64,000 bases of DNA from Prevotella herbatica (lineage in GTDB: Bacteria; Bacteroidota; Bacteroidia; Bacteroidales; Bacteroidaceae). Each line of letters opens with the position of its first letter. Position 1 is the first letter of the stretch. Positions 10,260 through 18,504 of the stretch are shown piece by piece. Under the pieces are notes generated by a model. The model was not told the origin of the DNA. It saw only the letters and a program-made list of their open reading frames with translations, and ran no database searches. The stretch lies in NCBI RefSeq assembly GCF_017347605.1, contig NZ_AP024484.1:1-64000 (forward strand), written 5' to 3'. Both the position numbers and the translations under genes were made by a program.

Positions 10260-11837
10260 ATGCTTACTATAACCAAAATAAAGTTACATAATTTCAAAAA
10301 GTTCAAAGATCTTACCTTCGATGTAAATCCAGACATCAATATCCTTATTGGAGATAATGAATCAGGAAAGAGTACTATTCTTCAGGCTATTGATCTTGTC
10401 GCTCGGGGAAGCCGAACACGTGTTGAGAATATTGGACTTGAAAGGCTCTTCAATATAGAGACTATACTTGAGTATATGGACATAGATATTGCAAATAGAG
10501 ATCCGACTAGTTTGCCAGAGATGTATGTAGAACTTTACTTTTCTAATCAATCTAATCCTTCGTTAGAAGGCACAAATAATAGCATAAGTCGACTATGTTC
10601 AGGCATTAGATTACGTTGTATACCTAATGATGATTACAGTCAGCAAATAACTCAATTGCTAAAAAATCCAAATGCATCTTTTCCATTAGAATTTTACAGC
10701 ATAATGTTTGACACTTTCGCTGGTGAATCATTTAATGCTTATACTAAAAAATTGAAAAGTCTCTTCATTGACAACTCTAATATCGGTAGTCCTTTTGCTA
10801 TGCGAGAATACGTGAACGATATCTACCACTCGCAGCTGACTGATTTACAACGCGTAAATACAAGGCATGCTTACAAGGATAGCAAAATTCAGTTTCAAGT
10901 TCAAACGTTGGCTCAATATAATGCTTTGATATCTCCCTATAATTTCGCAATCAGGGAATCGGCAGATGATAATATTGAGACTGATATTACACTACTAGAA
11001 AACGAGATTCCTTTGGAGAACAAAGGATTAGGTACCCAATGCTTTATAAAGACAAAACTCTCTATGAATAGAGCACTTAATAGCATTGATACAGTATTGA
11101 TAGAAGAACCAGAGAATCATTTGAGTCATACAAAGATGTTGGAACTCATTGAACTTATAAGAAACGCACAGAATCGTCAGCTTTTTATATCTACTCATAG
11201 TGACCTTATTGCCACAAGACTAAATATGAGAAAGTGTTTACTTTTAAATAGTTCGTCTGCAAATATTATTAATTTAGCGGCTCTTCCTAAAGATACTGCT
11301 GATTTTTTTATGAAAGCTCCAGATAATAATATGCTTCAGTTCGTGTTAGCCCAAAAGTCTATTTTGGTAGAAGGAGATGCAGAGTTCATACTTATGGACG
11401 GTTTGTATAAAAGGACGATAACTAAAGAACTTTCATCGAGTGGAATAGGAGTAATCTCCGTTGATGGAAAATGTTTTAAAAGATATTTGGAAATAGCTAA
11501 ATTATTGCAGAATAAGGTAGCAGTAATAACCGACAACGATCATGACTATACAGCTAACATAACGAACAATTACTCAGACTACATCAATAATCAGTTCGCT
11601 AATATTAGGATATATTCAGATACTAATAATACAAGATACACTTTTGAAATGTGTATTTATGAAGATAATGAAGCTATATGTGATAGTGAGTTTCAGACAC
11701 CTGACCGCAGATTAACAACAATAGATTATATGCTTAAAAATAAGGCAGATGCAGCATTTAAGTTACTTAAAAATAGCATAGATACTCTTGCCGTACCACA
11801 ATATATACAAGATGCTATAAAATGGATAGACGATTAA
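10260..11837 (+). CDS. gajA: OLD-family ATPase/TOPRIM nuclease, GajA-like
   Basis: 525-residue protein with an N-terminal SMC/RecF-like ATPase and a C-terminal TOPRIM nuclease domain (class 2 OLD architecture). Visible motifs: Walker A GDNESGKST at 31-39, Walker B/signature VLIEEPENHLS around E282-E283, sensor FISTHSDLI near 315, then the TOPRIM glutamate in LVEGDAEFIL (E371) and the metal aspartates in VITDNDHDY (D425, D427). The next gene is a UvrD-like helicase overlapping by 16 bases, the arrangement of the Gabija anti-phage system (GajA nuclease plus GajB). The protein is slightly shorter than the B. cereus GajA of about 578 residues. The OLD assignment is secure; the name gajA rests on gene context. 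Confidence 0.82.
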   Translation: MLTITKIKLHNFKKFKDLTFDVNPDINILIGDNESGKSTILQAIDLVARGSRTRVENIGLERLFNIETILEYMDIDIANRDPTSLPEMYVELYFSNQSNPSLEGTNNSISRLCSGIRLRCIPNDDYSQQITQLLKNPNASFPLEFYSIMFDTFAGESFNAYTKKLKSLFIDNSNIGSPFAMREYVNDIYHSQLTDLQRVNTRHAYKDSKIQFQVQTLAQYNALISPYNFAIRESADDNIETDITLLENEIPLENKGLGTQCFIKTKLSMNRALNSIDTVLIEEPENHLSHTKMLELIELIRNAQNRQLFISTHSDLIATRLNMRKCLLLNSSSANIINLAALPKDTADFFMKAPDNNMLQFVLAQKSILVEGDAEFILMDGLYKRTITKELSSSGIGVISVDGKCFKRYLEIAKLLQNKVAVITDNDHDYTANITNNYSDYINNQFANIRIYSDTNNTRYTFEMCIYEDNEAICDSEFQTPDRRLTTIDYMLKNKADAAFKLLKNSIDTLAVPQYIQDAIKWIDD

Positions 11838-12847
11838 TATTAGCAGTAGCTGGAGCAGGCAAAACACATTTCGTAATTAATATGCTCAATTTAGACAAGC
11901 AATTTTTAATTGTTACCTATACGGAAAACAATGTGATGAATATTCGAAAGCGTATAATGAACACTTTCGGGTATATGCCACAGAATATTACACTCATATC
12001 ATATTTTCAGTTCTTAATACATATGTGCTATCAACCTTTTCTCAAGGATAAATTTCAAGCGAAAGGTATCTCTTGGATTATGCCTGGAGATTGGACTAGA
12101 TATAAAAAGGATAATTCGTATTATATGACACAAAATAGATACCTGTATCATAACAGAATTGCTAATTTATGTATGAAATATTGTGCTGATTTAGTAAAAG
12201 CACGCATTGAAAAATTCTACGACTACTTTATGATTGATGAAGTTCAAGATCTTAGTGGTCATGATTTTAACTTAATACAAGTCATTATCCCAGCTACAAT
12301 TAGCTGTCTATTTGTGGGCGATTTCTACCAACATACCTTTGATACCAGCAACGATGGTAATATAAATCATGGACTGTATAATGACTACGAGAAATACAAA
12401 CGAAAATGGTCTATGAAGGGAATTACTGTTGATGAGACTACACTTTCAAATAGTTATAGATGTTCACCTACAGCTTGCGAACTTGTTACACAGAAACTAC
12501 ATATCCAAATTACATCTCATAGGCAAGATATTACAAAAAATATTTTAATTGATAACCAAACTGACGCAGATATTCTCTTTCGCGATAACACAAAAGTTAA
12601 ACTATTCTATCAAGAAGCTTACAAGTACCTATGTTATGCCGAGAACTGGGGTAAATCCAAAGGTCTTGATAGTTTTCAGGACGTTTGTATTGTGTTAAAT
12701 GAAACAACCTTCAAAGCATATAACAGTAACACACTACATCAACTAACCCCGTCTACAAGAAATAAATTCTATGTGGCATGCACTAGAGCAAAAGGAGATA
12801 TTTATTTTATTCCACATAAATTTATTGATAAATACAAACAACATTAG
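11822..12847 (+). CDS. gajB: Compact UvrD/PcrA-like helicase, GajB-like
   Basis: 341-residue superfamily 1 helicase-like protein. Motif I is AGAGKT at residues 10-15, motif II is MIDEVQDLSG near 138, motif III-IV region includes LSNSYRCSP near 215, and motif VI is FYVACTRAKGDIYF near 315-328. It overlaps the end of gajA by 16 bases, so the two are translationally linked. It is much shorter than the roughly 490-residue B. cereus GajB, and the sequence between motifs leaves little room for full 1B and 2B subdomains. In Gabija, GajB is proposed to sense nucleotide or DNA ends and stimulate GajA. The frame is intact, so the small size looks genuine, not truncated. Confidence 0.8.
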   Translation: MDRRLILAVAGAGKTHFVINMLNLDKQFLIVTYTENNVMNIRKRIMNTFGYMPQNITLISYFQFLIHMCYQPFLKDKFQAKGISWIMPGDWTRYKKDNSYYMTQNRYLYHNRIANLCMKYCADLVKARIEKFYDYFMIDEVQDLSGHDFNLIQVIIPATISCLFVGDFYQHTFDTSNDGNINHGLYNDYEKYKRKWSMKGITVDETTLSNSYRCSPTACELVTQKLHIQITSHRQDITKNILIDNQTDADILFRDNTKVKLFYQEAYKYLCYAENWGKSKGLDSFQDVCIVLNETTFKAYNSNTLHQLTPSTRNKFYVACTRAKGDIYFIPHKFIDKYKQH

Positions 12848-13505
12848 CTTATTTATAATACTCAATAGGCAACTTTAACATATTGCATATACACTCTCTA
12901 ACCATCAGTTTATTCCTTGTAAGTGAGAGTATTCAGTCTTCTCTAACAGAAAAAGTTTTTTTTAATGCCACTAATGTCATAATGTCACAAGCCATTTGTT
13001 TATAAGGGATGAACGAGTGACATTAAAGTTCAAATAACACCCATTTTTGGCGTTTTCTTCACAATTATAGTACTTGAATAATACAGGCTTTTTGTAGATA
13101 TTAAGTCTAATATGAACTTAATGACATATTTCTATACCACATGAATAAGAATCAAAACCCGTACCGTAAATATAAATATACGTGAAAGAAAAAAGGTTTG
13201 AAGGGCGTACACATTTCTGGTTGTGTCACAACTGTCTTTCTCAGCGTTCTCTTCGACATCTGCATTGGCAGATCCATTCACCCAACCTGTCTTTTTCTGC
13301 GGGAGAATATGCTGTTGCACATATAAATAAAGATATGATGAATTGGAAACAACAATACCAATCTGTCTTTATTCTCTTTATAACGTGCCACCTGCTGTTT
13401 TTTCTCCCTTAAAACTTGCATTGACACGTATTTTTTATTACATCTATATCTCAGAACAGCCATAAAATAATAATATTCTGAAAAAGTATTAAAACTATTA
13501 AATAA
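12848..13505. other. Gene-poor stretch after the Gabija-like pair
   Basis: About 660 AT-rich bases. Short overlapping frames on both strands between 13132 and 13463 have no recognisable product. The only clear structure is a cluster of TAATGTCA repeats (listed separately). It may be decayed mobile-element sequence; that is inference. Confidence 0.5.
12963..13025. repeat. Iteron-like TAATGTCA repeats with an inverted copy
   Basis: TAATGCCA, then TAATGTCA at 12972-12979 and directly again at 12980-12987. The inverted copy GTGACATTA lies at 13017-13025, forming a 9-bp perfect inverted repeat with TAATGTCAC at 12980-12988 across a 28-base spacer. Confidence 0.7.
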
Positions 13506-13586
13506 CCTCCACGCATAGTGTAAGTTTCTGAAAGATAATATTTTATCCGTGGAGGATAACCTCCACTATCCTCCACTATCATGCAC
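13506..13586 (+). repeat. Left 81-bp imperfect inverted repeat
   Basis: Begins CCTCCACGCAT and ends in two CTCCACTATC units plus ATGCAC. It contains the near-palindrome GTGGAGGATAACCTCCAC at 13549-13566. The reverse complement of 14067-14147 aligns over the same 81-base length, with a 22-base identical core followed by an 11-base identical block. Confidence 0.8.
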
Positions 13587-13624
13587 TGTTTTGTAAACAA
13601 AAAAGAAGAAAAACGCTTTAGAAC

Positions 13625-13978
13625 ATGGAAATTTCAATTATCAGAAAAGAAAAAGATGAAAAATTCTATACACGAACTGAACTCGCCACTATCTACAAAA
13701 ACATTATCTCCGCCAAATATGCCGACGAAGTAAACAAAGTAAAAGAAGATTTCACGCTCACCTTCCTTCACAATAGACCGAAGTTCAACGAACTGGATTC
13801 TGTGAAAAAGGCTAGACGTTTCTGTTTCCACGATCAAACGTTTCCGTTTCTACGATCAAACGTTTCTGTTTCCACGATCAAACGTTTCCGTTTCCACGAT
13901 CAAACGTTTCCGTTATATCGTTATAACGGTTGGATTTCTACGATAAAACGCAATTGCTGGTCGCCAAAATGGTCATAA
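13625..13978 (+). CDS. Unrecognised 117-residue frame with internal repeats
   Basis: The first 62 residues (MEISIIRKEKDEKFYTRTEL onward) have a normal, charged, helical composition and could be a genuine or truncated protein start. From residue 65 the frame runs through four 22-base tandem repeats; because 22 is not a multiple of three, the three reading phases are used in turn and the protein repeats every 22 residues (RFCFHDQTFP and then RFRFHDQTFP). That suggests the repeat acts as DNA or RNA, or that it was inserted into an older gene and replaced its 3' end. No function can be assigned. Confidence 0.35.
   Translation: MEISIIRKEKDEKFYTRTELATIYKNIISAKYADEVNKVKEDFTLTFLHNRPKFNELDSVKKARRFCFHDQTFPFLRSNVSVSTIKRFRFHDQTFPLYRYNGWISTIKRNCWSPKWS
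13817..13904 (+). repeat. Four tandem 22-bp repeats
   Basis: Units start at 13817, 13839, 13861 and 13883 with the pattern CGTTTCyGTTTCyACGATCA plus AA. They differ only at the two y positions. A degenerate part-unit follows at 13905 and another trace at 13933-13948. Confidence 0.92.
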
Positions 13979-14066
13979 AGTAAATATGTTTTACTACTTC
14001 ACTATTTGCGATAATCCCGATTTTCGTTTAGTAATAGCTCTATATTTCTCAATAGTTTACAAAAAG

Positions 14067-14147
14067 GTGGATGATAGTGGATGATAGTGGAGGTTATCCT
14101 CCACCGATAAATGATTACTCACCAATTGCTTATATGATGCGTGGAGG
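14067..14147 (-). repeat. Right 81-bp imperfect inverted repeat
   Basis: Inverted partner of 13506-13586. It contains GTGGAGGTTATCCTCCAC at 14087-14104 and two GTGGATGATA units near its start, and ends ATGCGTGGAGG. Confidence 0.8.
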
Positions 14148-14517
14148 TTTTTTGTCTGTTTTAAACATCTTGGAGATTTTTTGTTTTCTGGCAATTTTAT
14201 ATGTAATAAAATATTTGCATTATAAATACTATAAATTGTGTAAAGCGAGAATTGCAACTCTCCCAGAATCGTATATTAATGGCATAAGTTGCTCTTTGGA
14301 GGCTTCACGCCTCCAGCCACAAGGCAAACCACCGTGGTGTATTTCATAGGATTTGTGTCTATAGGAATTTTATTCAACTTTGTAAGAGAATAAATTTAAT
14401 ACACATAGAGAGAAAATACATTAGTGGGAATATGCATGAACATGCTATTTTTGTGTGAGAACAAAAAATTAAACAACAATAAAATACGAAGTTTTTTAAT
14501 TTCTCAATAATAATTGT
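14148..14517. other. Gene-poor stretch before the methyltransferase gene
   Basis: No supported gene. It holds a small hairpin GGAGGC-TTCAC-GCCTCC at 14298-14314 and a second short one, ACCAC-C-GTGGT, at 14328-14338. The short frame 14071-14349 starts inside the right inverted repeat and is not convincing. Confidence 0.5.
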
Positions 14518-14525
14518 TACTTTTG
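14518..14525 (+). promoter_or_regulatory. -7 promoter element abutting the methyltransferase start
   Basis: TACTTTTG fits TAnnTTTG. A TTTT at 14494-14497 stands 20 bases upstream as a weak -33. Only five bases separate the element from the ATG at 14531, so the transcript is probably leaderless. Confidence 0.6.
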
Positions 14526-14530
14526 CAAGT

Positions 14531-15289
14531 ATGATTAGCAAAGCTAAAATAAAATATATCAAATCTCTTCAACACAAGAAGATTAGAAATGGCGAAGGTG
14601 TGTTTGTAGCTGAAGGTCACAAAGTTGTAGGCGACCTGCTGGCAAAATACCAAGCTAAGATTATTGTGGCTACGAATGAATGGATTAAGGCAAACAACAA
14701 TGTGAATGCTGACGAAATAATAGAAGTGACAGAAGAAGAACTTTCAAAAGTTAGTTTCTTGCAGCATCCCCAAATGGTACTTGCCATATTTAAATTGTTT
14801 GAATACGATGCCCCCATCATAAAAGATAACGATGAAACATTGTATATTGCTCTTGATGGAGTGCAAGACCCAGGCAACTTAGGAACAATTATACGCATTG
14901 CAGACTGGTTTGGCATTACTGATATTTATTGCAGCAATGATACTGCCGACATATACAATCCGAAAGTTGTACAAGCAACAATGGGCAGTATTGCACGAGT
15001 GAAACTTCATTATACAGACCTAAGCAAGTTAATTGGCTCTCTCCCACCTAACTATCCTGTTTATGGAACGTTGCTAGAAGGAACAGATATTTATAAAGAG
15101 GAACTTTCAAAAAATGGTATAATCGTTATGGGAAATGAAGGAAACGGTATATCACCTGAAATAAGAAAGATGATTAGTCGCAAACTACTCATCCCTAATT
15201 ACCCTACAGGCAGAGAGACTGCAGAATCCCTTAACGTAGCAATTGCCACAGCTGTGACATGCGCTGAATTCAGACGTAGAATGATCTAA
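14531..15289 (+). CDS. TrmH/SpoU-family RNA 2'-O-methyltransferase
   Basis: 252-residue SPOUT methyltransferase that uses S-adenosylmethionine to methylate a ribose in rRNA or tRNA. The N-terminal substrate-binding domain is seen in IKYIKSLQHKKIRNGEGVF, and the knotted catalytic domain carries the three family motifs: ALDGVQDPGNLGTIIRIADW (near 100-120), VMGNEGNGISPEI (near 200) and IPNYPTGRETAESLNVAIA at the C-terminus. The target nucleotide cannot be told from sequence. The membrane protein gene follows after 11 bases and hisB after that, so the three are likely co-transcribed. Confidence 0.9.
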   Translation: MISKAKIKYIKSLQHKKIRNGEGVFVAEGHKVVGDLLAKYQAKIIVATNEWIKANNNVNADEIIEVTEEELSKVSFLQHPQMVLAIFKLFEYDAPIIKDNDETLYIALDGVQDPGNLGTIIRIADWFGITDIYCSNDTADIYNPKVVQATMGSIARVKLHYTDLSKLIGSLPPNYPVYGTLLEGTDIYKEELSKNGIIVMGNEGNGISPEIRKMISRKLLIPNYPTGRETAESLNVAIATAVTCAEFRRRMI

Positions 15290-15300
15290 AATTAATCAAT

Positions 15301-16203
15301 ATGGAAAATAACTTATATAAAAGCCGCAGCATCTATGGATGCGTAAAGGATGCATTCAACTTATTGAACCTAAATATCCTAACGATATTAAAAAAGACAT
15401 GGATGCCAGCTATTGCACTTGCAGTGATCTCCACTATATATATTATAGGATGCAAAAATGTTATGATAGCTAATCTAAGCGGACAGAAACTGAGTTACTG
15501 GATATTGCTGGGATTCATGTTTCTTGCATTATGTGAGACGATGGCTCAATCATGGCTTATGGGCAAAACATATACATTGCTAAACGCAAATTCGTTTAAA
15601 GAAAATTTAAGAAAGGCTTTCTTTATTACGCTCACAAACCTATTTCTAACTCTAGCCATCACCTCTATTGCCTTTTATTCAGGAGGAACAGCAATTGCTA
15701 TTTTTGTTTCAAAACACGTTTTCAGTCCTGAGAAAGCAATGTCTATATCTTTAATCATACAACTTGCTATTATGATAATAGGATATATATTTGTATTGCC
15801 ATTTATATTTTCTACTACAAAATATATCATGGGAAAGGATACAAAATTCGTAAATATCATTGGCAAAGATTATCACACAGGAATAAAGCATTTGGGATTC
15901 ATACTGATAGGACAGATTATTACAATGCTTTTTTACATGGTAATAATGATTGTCATTTCTTTACCATTTATGATAATCCTTAGCTCATACCTTTTCAATC
16001 AAATGGGTATTATGAATGGTGATTCTGACGGAACACCTTCATATTTAACGTTCCTTTTGATAGCGGTATCACTCTTGACAACATTCTTGTACACCTACAT
16101 ATTTGTTTACTTCTACATTTTCTGTTATTATATCTATGGCGCAATAACGCAACAGGAAAAGGAAAAAGCGGATATAAAAATGAAAATAGACAAATACGAA
16201 TAA
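15301..16203 (+). CDS. Polytopic membrane protein of unknown function
   Basis: 300-residue protein with about six predicted membrane segments, at roughly residues 28-47, 60-82, 100-126, 143-167, 193-225 and 248-285. No catalytic or transport motif is recognisable, and the loops are short. It sits between the RNA methyltransferase and hisB with 11-base gaps on each side, which suggests an operon. I do not recognise the family beyond its being a Bacteroidales-type hypothetical. Confidence 0.8.
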   Translation: MENNLYKSRSIYGCVKDAFNLLNLNILTILKKTWMPAIALAVISTIYIIGCKNVMIANLSGQKLSYWILLGFMFLALCETMAQSWLMGKTYTLLNANSFKENLRKAFFITLTNLFLTLAITSIAFYSGGTAIAIFVSKHVFSPEKAMSISLIIQLAIMIIGYIFVLPFIFSTTKYIMGKDTKFVNIIGKDYHTGIKHLGFILIGQIITMLFYMVIMIVISLPFMIILSSYLFNQMGIMNGDSDGTPSYLTFLLIAVSLLTTFLYTYIFVYFYIFCYYIYGAITQQEKEKADIKMKIDKYE

Positions 16204-16214
16204 TTTAAATAGAG

Positions 16215-17291
16215 ATGAAAAAGCAGAAAATATTATTCATTGACCGCGACGGAACTCTTATTGAGGAACCAGCTGATGAGCAGATTGATTCTTTTGAAAA
16301 GCTGAAGTTCACGAAAGGGGTGTTTAAGAACCTTGAATTTATACGCAGGAATTTAGATTTCCGCTTCGTTATGGTAAGCAACCAAGACGGATTGGGAACA
16401 AAATCATTCCCAGAAGATACCTTTTGGCCTGTACATAATTTCATTATCCAAACTTTGGAAGGCGAAGGCATTACTTTCGACGATCAACTGATTGACCGCC
16501 ACTTTCCAGAGGACAATTCTCTGATGAGAAAACCTGGTACAGGAATGTTAAAGGAATACTTAAACAATCCAGCTTATGATATTGAAGGAAGTTTTGTTAT
16601 CGGTGATAGAGAAACAGATGCTAAACTAGCTGAAAACATTGGTTGCAAAGCTCTTATCTTAGGACAAGATGGTATTACTTGGGATAAGATAGCAGAGATT
16701 CTGTTTGCCGGAGAAAGGATTGCAGAGTCACGACGTACAACAAAAGAAACAGATATCTACGTAAAGCTTAATCTTGACGGAACAGGCAAATGTGACATAT
16801 CAACAGGTTTGGGATTCTTTGACCACATGCTTGAACAGATAGGCAAACATGGAATGATGGATTTGACAATTCATACCAAAGGAGATCTGAATGTTGACGA
16901 GCATCACACCATTGAAGATACAGCGATAACGCTTGGCGAGTGCATACTCAGAGCACTAGGCGACAAGAGAGGTATTGAAAGATATGGCTATTGCCTACCA
17001 ATGGATGATTGCCTTTGCCAAGTAGCACTAGACTTTGGTGGACGCCCTTGGCTTGTATGGGACGCAGAATTTAACCGTGAGAAAATAGGAGAAATGCCAA
17101 CTGAAATGTTTCTGCATTTCTTCAAGAGTCTAAGCGATGCGGCTCAAATGAATCTTAACATAAAGGCTGAAGGCACTAACGAGCACCATAAAATAGAAGG
17201 TATTTTTAAAGCATTAGCACGTTCGCTCAAGATGGCTGTAAAGCGTGATATCTATCATTATGAACTTCCTTCAACAAAAGGAAAGTTATAA
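16215..17291 (+). CDS. hisB: Bifunctional histidinol-phosphatase/IGP dehydratase
   Basis: 358-residue fusion catalysing steps 6 and 8 of histidine synthesis. The N-terminal HAD phosphatase has the nucleophile motif FIDRDGTL (D10, D12), SNQDGLGT and GDRETD. The C-terminal imidazoleglycerol-phosphate dehydratase begins near residue 170 ([10 protein letters not shown]) and carries the metal-binding histidine clusters [18 protein letters not shown] and NEHHKIEG. The rest of the pathway seen here, hisHAFIE, is 26 kb away. The bifunctional form is usual in Enterobacteria and Bacteroidetes. Confidence 0.96.
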   Translation: MKKQKILFIDRDGTLIEEPADEQIDSFEKLKFTKGVFKNLEFIRRNLDFRFVMVSNQDGLGTKSFPEDTFWPVHNFIIQTLEGEGITFDDQLIDRHFPEDNSLMRKPGTGMLKEYLNNPAYDIEGSFVIGDRETDAKLAENIGCKALILGQDGITWDKIAEILFAGERIAESRRTTKETDIYVKLNLDGTGKCDISTGLGFFDHMLEQIGKHGMMDLTIHTKGDLNVDEHHTIEDTAITLGECILRALGDKRGIERYGYCLPMDDCLCQVALDFGGRPWLVWDAEFNREKIGEMPTEMFLHFFKSLSDAAQMNLNIKAEGTNEHHKIEGIFKALARSLKMAVKRDIYHYELPSTKGKL

Positions 17292-17382
17292 TATCACTAC
17301 TAAATAGACATATAAAAAGTTAACGGGCGTTAAATAGACAATATTTATCATTTCACAAACAGTGGATATGAATAAAATTAAG

Positions 17383-17390
17383 TAACTTTG
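17383..17390 (+). promoter_or_regulatory. -7 promoter element before rplU
   Basis: TAACTTTG matches TAnnTTTG. The implied leader is about 80 bases and contains a short AACGG/CCGTT hairpin near 17449-17463; autoregulation by L21 is possible but not shown. No clear -33 element. Confidence 0.55.
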
Positions 17391-17475
17391 CGCCCGATTT
17401 AGTCCGTTTTTAGGCTCAGACAAGTGTTGACATACGTCATCCGCCTAACGGAGAAACCCGTTTAATAAATAAACA

Positions 17476-17793
17476 ATGTACGCAATCGTAGAGATTAACG
17501 GTCAGCAGTTTAAAGCTGAAGAAGGCATGAAACTCTTTGTGCACCACATCAAGGATGCAGAAGAGGGCAAGACTGTTGAATTTGACAAGGTTCTGCTCGT
17601 AGACAAAGACGGAGCAGTTACAGTCGGTGCACCAACAGTTGAAGGTGCAAAAGTTGTAGTTGAAGTTGTGAACCCACTCGTAAAGGGTGACAAGGTTATC
17701 GTTTTCAAGATGAAACGCCGTAAGGATTTCCGCAAGAAGAATGGTCACCGCGCACAATTCACAGAGGTAACAGTAAAATCAATTAACGCTTAA
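17476..17793 (+). CDS. rplU: 50S ribosomal protein L21
   Basis: 105-residue L21 of the large ribosomal subunit, which binds 23S rRNA. It starts with the family sequence [18 protein letters not shown], and the C-terminal RNA-binding tail [21 protein letters not shown] is fully conserved. rpmA follows after 17 bases, the normal bacterial pairing. Confidence 0.97.
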   Translation: MYAIVEINGQQFKAEEGMKLFVHHIKDAEEGKTVEFDKVLLVDKDGAVTVGAPTVEGAKVVVEVVNPLVKGDKVIVFKMKRRKDFRKKNGHRAQFTEVTVKSINA

Positions 17794-17810
17794 AATCAGG
17801 AGGACAAAAC

Positions 17811-18098
17811 ATGGCACATAAAAAAGGTGTAGGTAGTTCTAAGAACGGACGTGATTCAGCTTCACAGAGATTAGGCGTAAAAATTTGGGGTGGTCAGAAA
17901 GTTATCGCAGGTAACATTATCATCCGTCAGCGTGGTAACAAGCACTTCGCAGGCGAGAACGTTGCTCAGGGTAAAGATGATACTCTCTATGCTCTTACAG
18001 ATGGTTTAGTATACTTCCATAAGGGCAAGAAGGACAAGAGTACAGTTTCTGTTCTCTCACCTGAAGTTTACGCAGCTAAAACTAAGGTTGAAGCTTAA
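17811..18098 (+). CDS. rpmA: 50S ribosomal protein L27
   Basis: 95-residue L27, whose N-terminal tail reaches the peptidyl transferase centre. [28 protein letters not shown] and [15 protein letters not shown] are diagnostic. There is no Firmicutes-type N-terminal extension. A preceding AGGAGG-like purine run (17799-17803) is close to the ATG. A hairpin terminator candidate follows at 18131. Confidence 0.97.
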   Translation: MAHKKGVGSSKNGRDSASQRLGVKIWGGQKVIAGNIIIRQRGNKHFAGENVAQGKDDTLYALTDGLVYFHKGKKDKSTVSVLSPEVYAAKTKVEA

Positions 18099-18130
18099 AT
18101 AATTAAACACTTATTCCAAACAAACAATAG

Positions 18131-18157
18131 AATGCTAGCTCCTTCGGAGTTAGCATT
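18131..18157 (+). terminator. Hairpin terminator after rpmA
   Basis: AATGCTAGCTCC pairs with GGAGTTAGCATT over 12 positions (one G-U) around a TTC loop, followed by a T-rich TCTTCGTT tail. Confidence 0.65.
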
Positions 18158-18414
18158 TCTTCGTTATAATAAAATGAAAAGTTATTAACTACCACATTAT
18201 ATATGCTTTTATTGATACCACTCAAAAAACATAGCATTATAAAAGCAAGCGCAATAAGCGCCAAAGAAACTTTAAGATACATCAGATTCAAGTAATAATA
18301 AAACTACTTAGAGCTATTATATAAATCTACATTAGAACTAAAGCACCGTAAATCCAAGCATTCTTAAAATTTGACATATTAATACGAGCTCACATTTTGG
18401 CTTATAACAAAAAT

Positions 18415-18447
18415 AAAAGGATTGCGAAATAATATCACAATCCTTTT
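18415..18447. terminator. Bidirectional terminator between rpmA and the DUF3127 gene
   Basis: AAAAGGATTGCGA pairs with TCACAATCCTTTT (one mismatch). A T run follows on the + strand and the A run before it becomes a T run on the minus strand, which suits the two convergent genes. The rest of 18158-18504 shows nothing further. Confidence 0.7.
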
Positions 18448-18504
18448 GTTTTTTATAGCAAAGTACTAATATTATTATCAGCATTCACAACAAATTCCCA
18501 TTAA

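Larger units (their letters stand above)
13506..14147. mobile_element. Candidate 642-bp element bounded by inverted repeats
   Basis: Two 81-bp inverted repeats flank about 480 bases holding one open frame (13625-13978) with internal 22-base tandem repeats. No transposase or integrase is encoded and no clear target-site duplication is visible at the ends. It could be a non-autonomous element, an invertible segment or a structured non-coding locus; these cannot be told apart from one copy. Confidence 0.45.

Noticed and set aside
10260..11837. RecF or SMC housekeeping protein
   Set aside because: The C-terminal TOPRIM motifs (E371, D425, D427) and coupling to a UvrD-like gene fit an OLD/Gabija nuclease instead.
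13132..13463. Small genes on either strand
   Set aside because: Several mutually overlapping short frames exist, none with a convincing start context or recognisable product.
13817..13904. CRISPR array
   Set aside because: The 22-base units are directly adjacent with no variable spacers, and no cas genes are present.
14071..14349. Protein-coding gene of 92 residues
   Set aside because: It begins inside the right inverted repeat, runs through two hairpins and has no recognisable domain, only one hydrophobic stretch.
18103..18291. 62-residue hydrophobic protein on the minus strand
   Set aside because: It overlaps the rpmA terminator hairpin and has no supporting promoter or family match that I can see.
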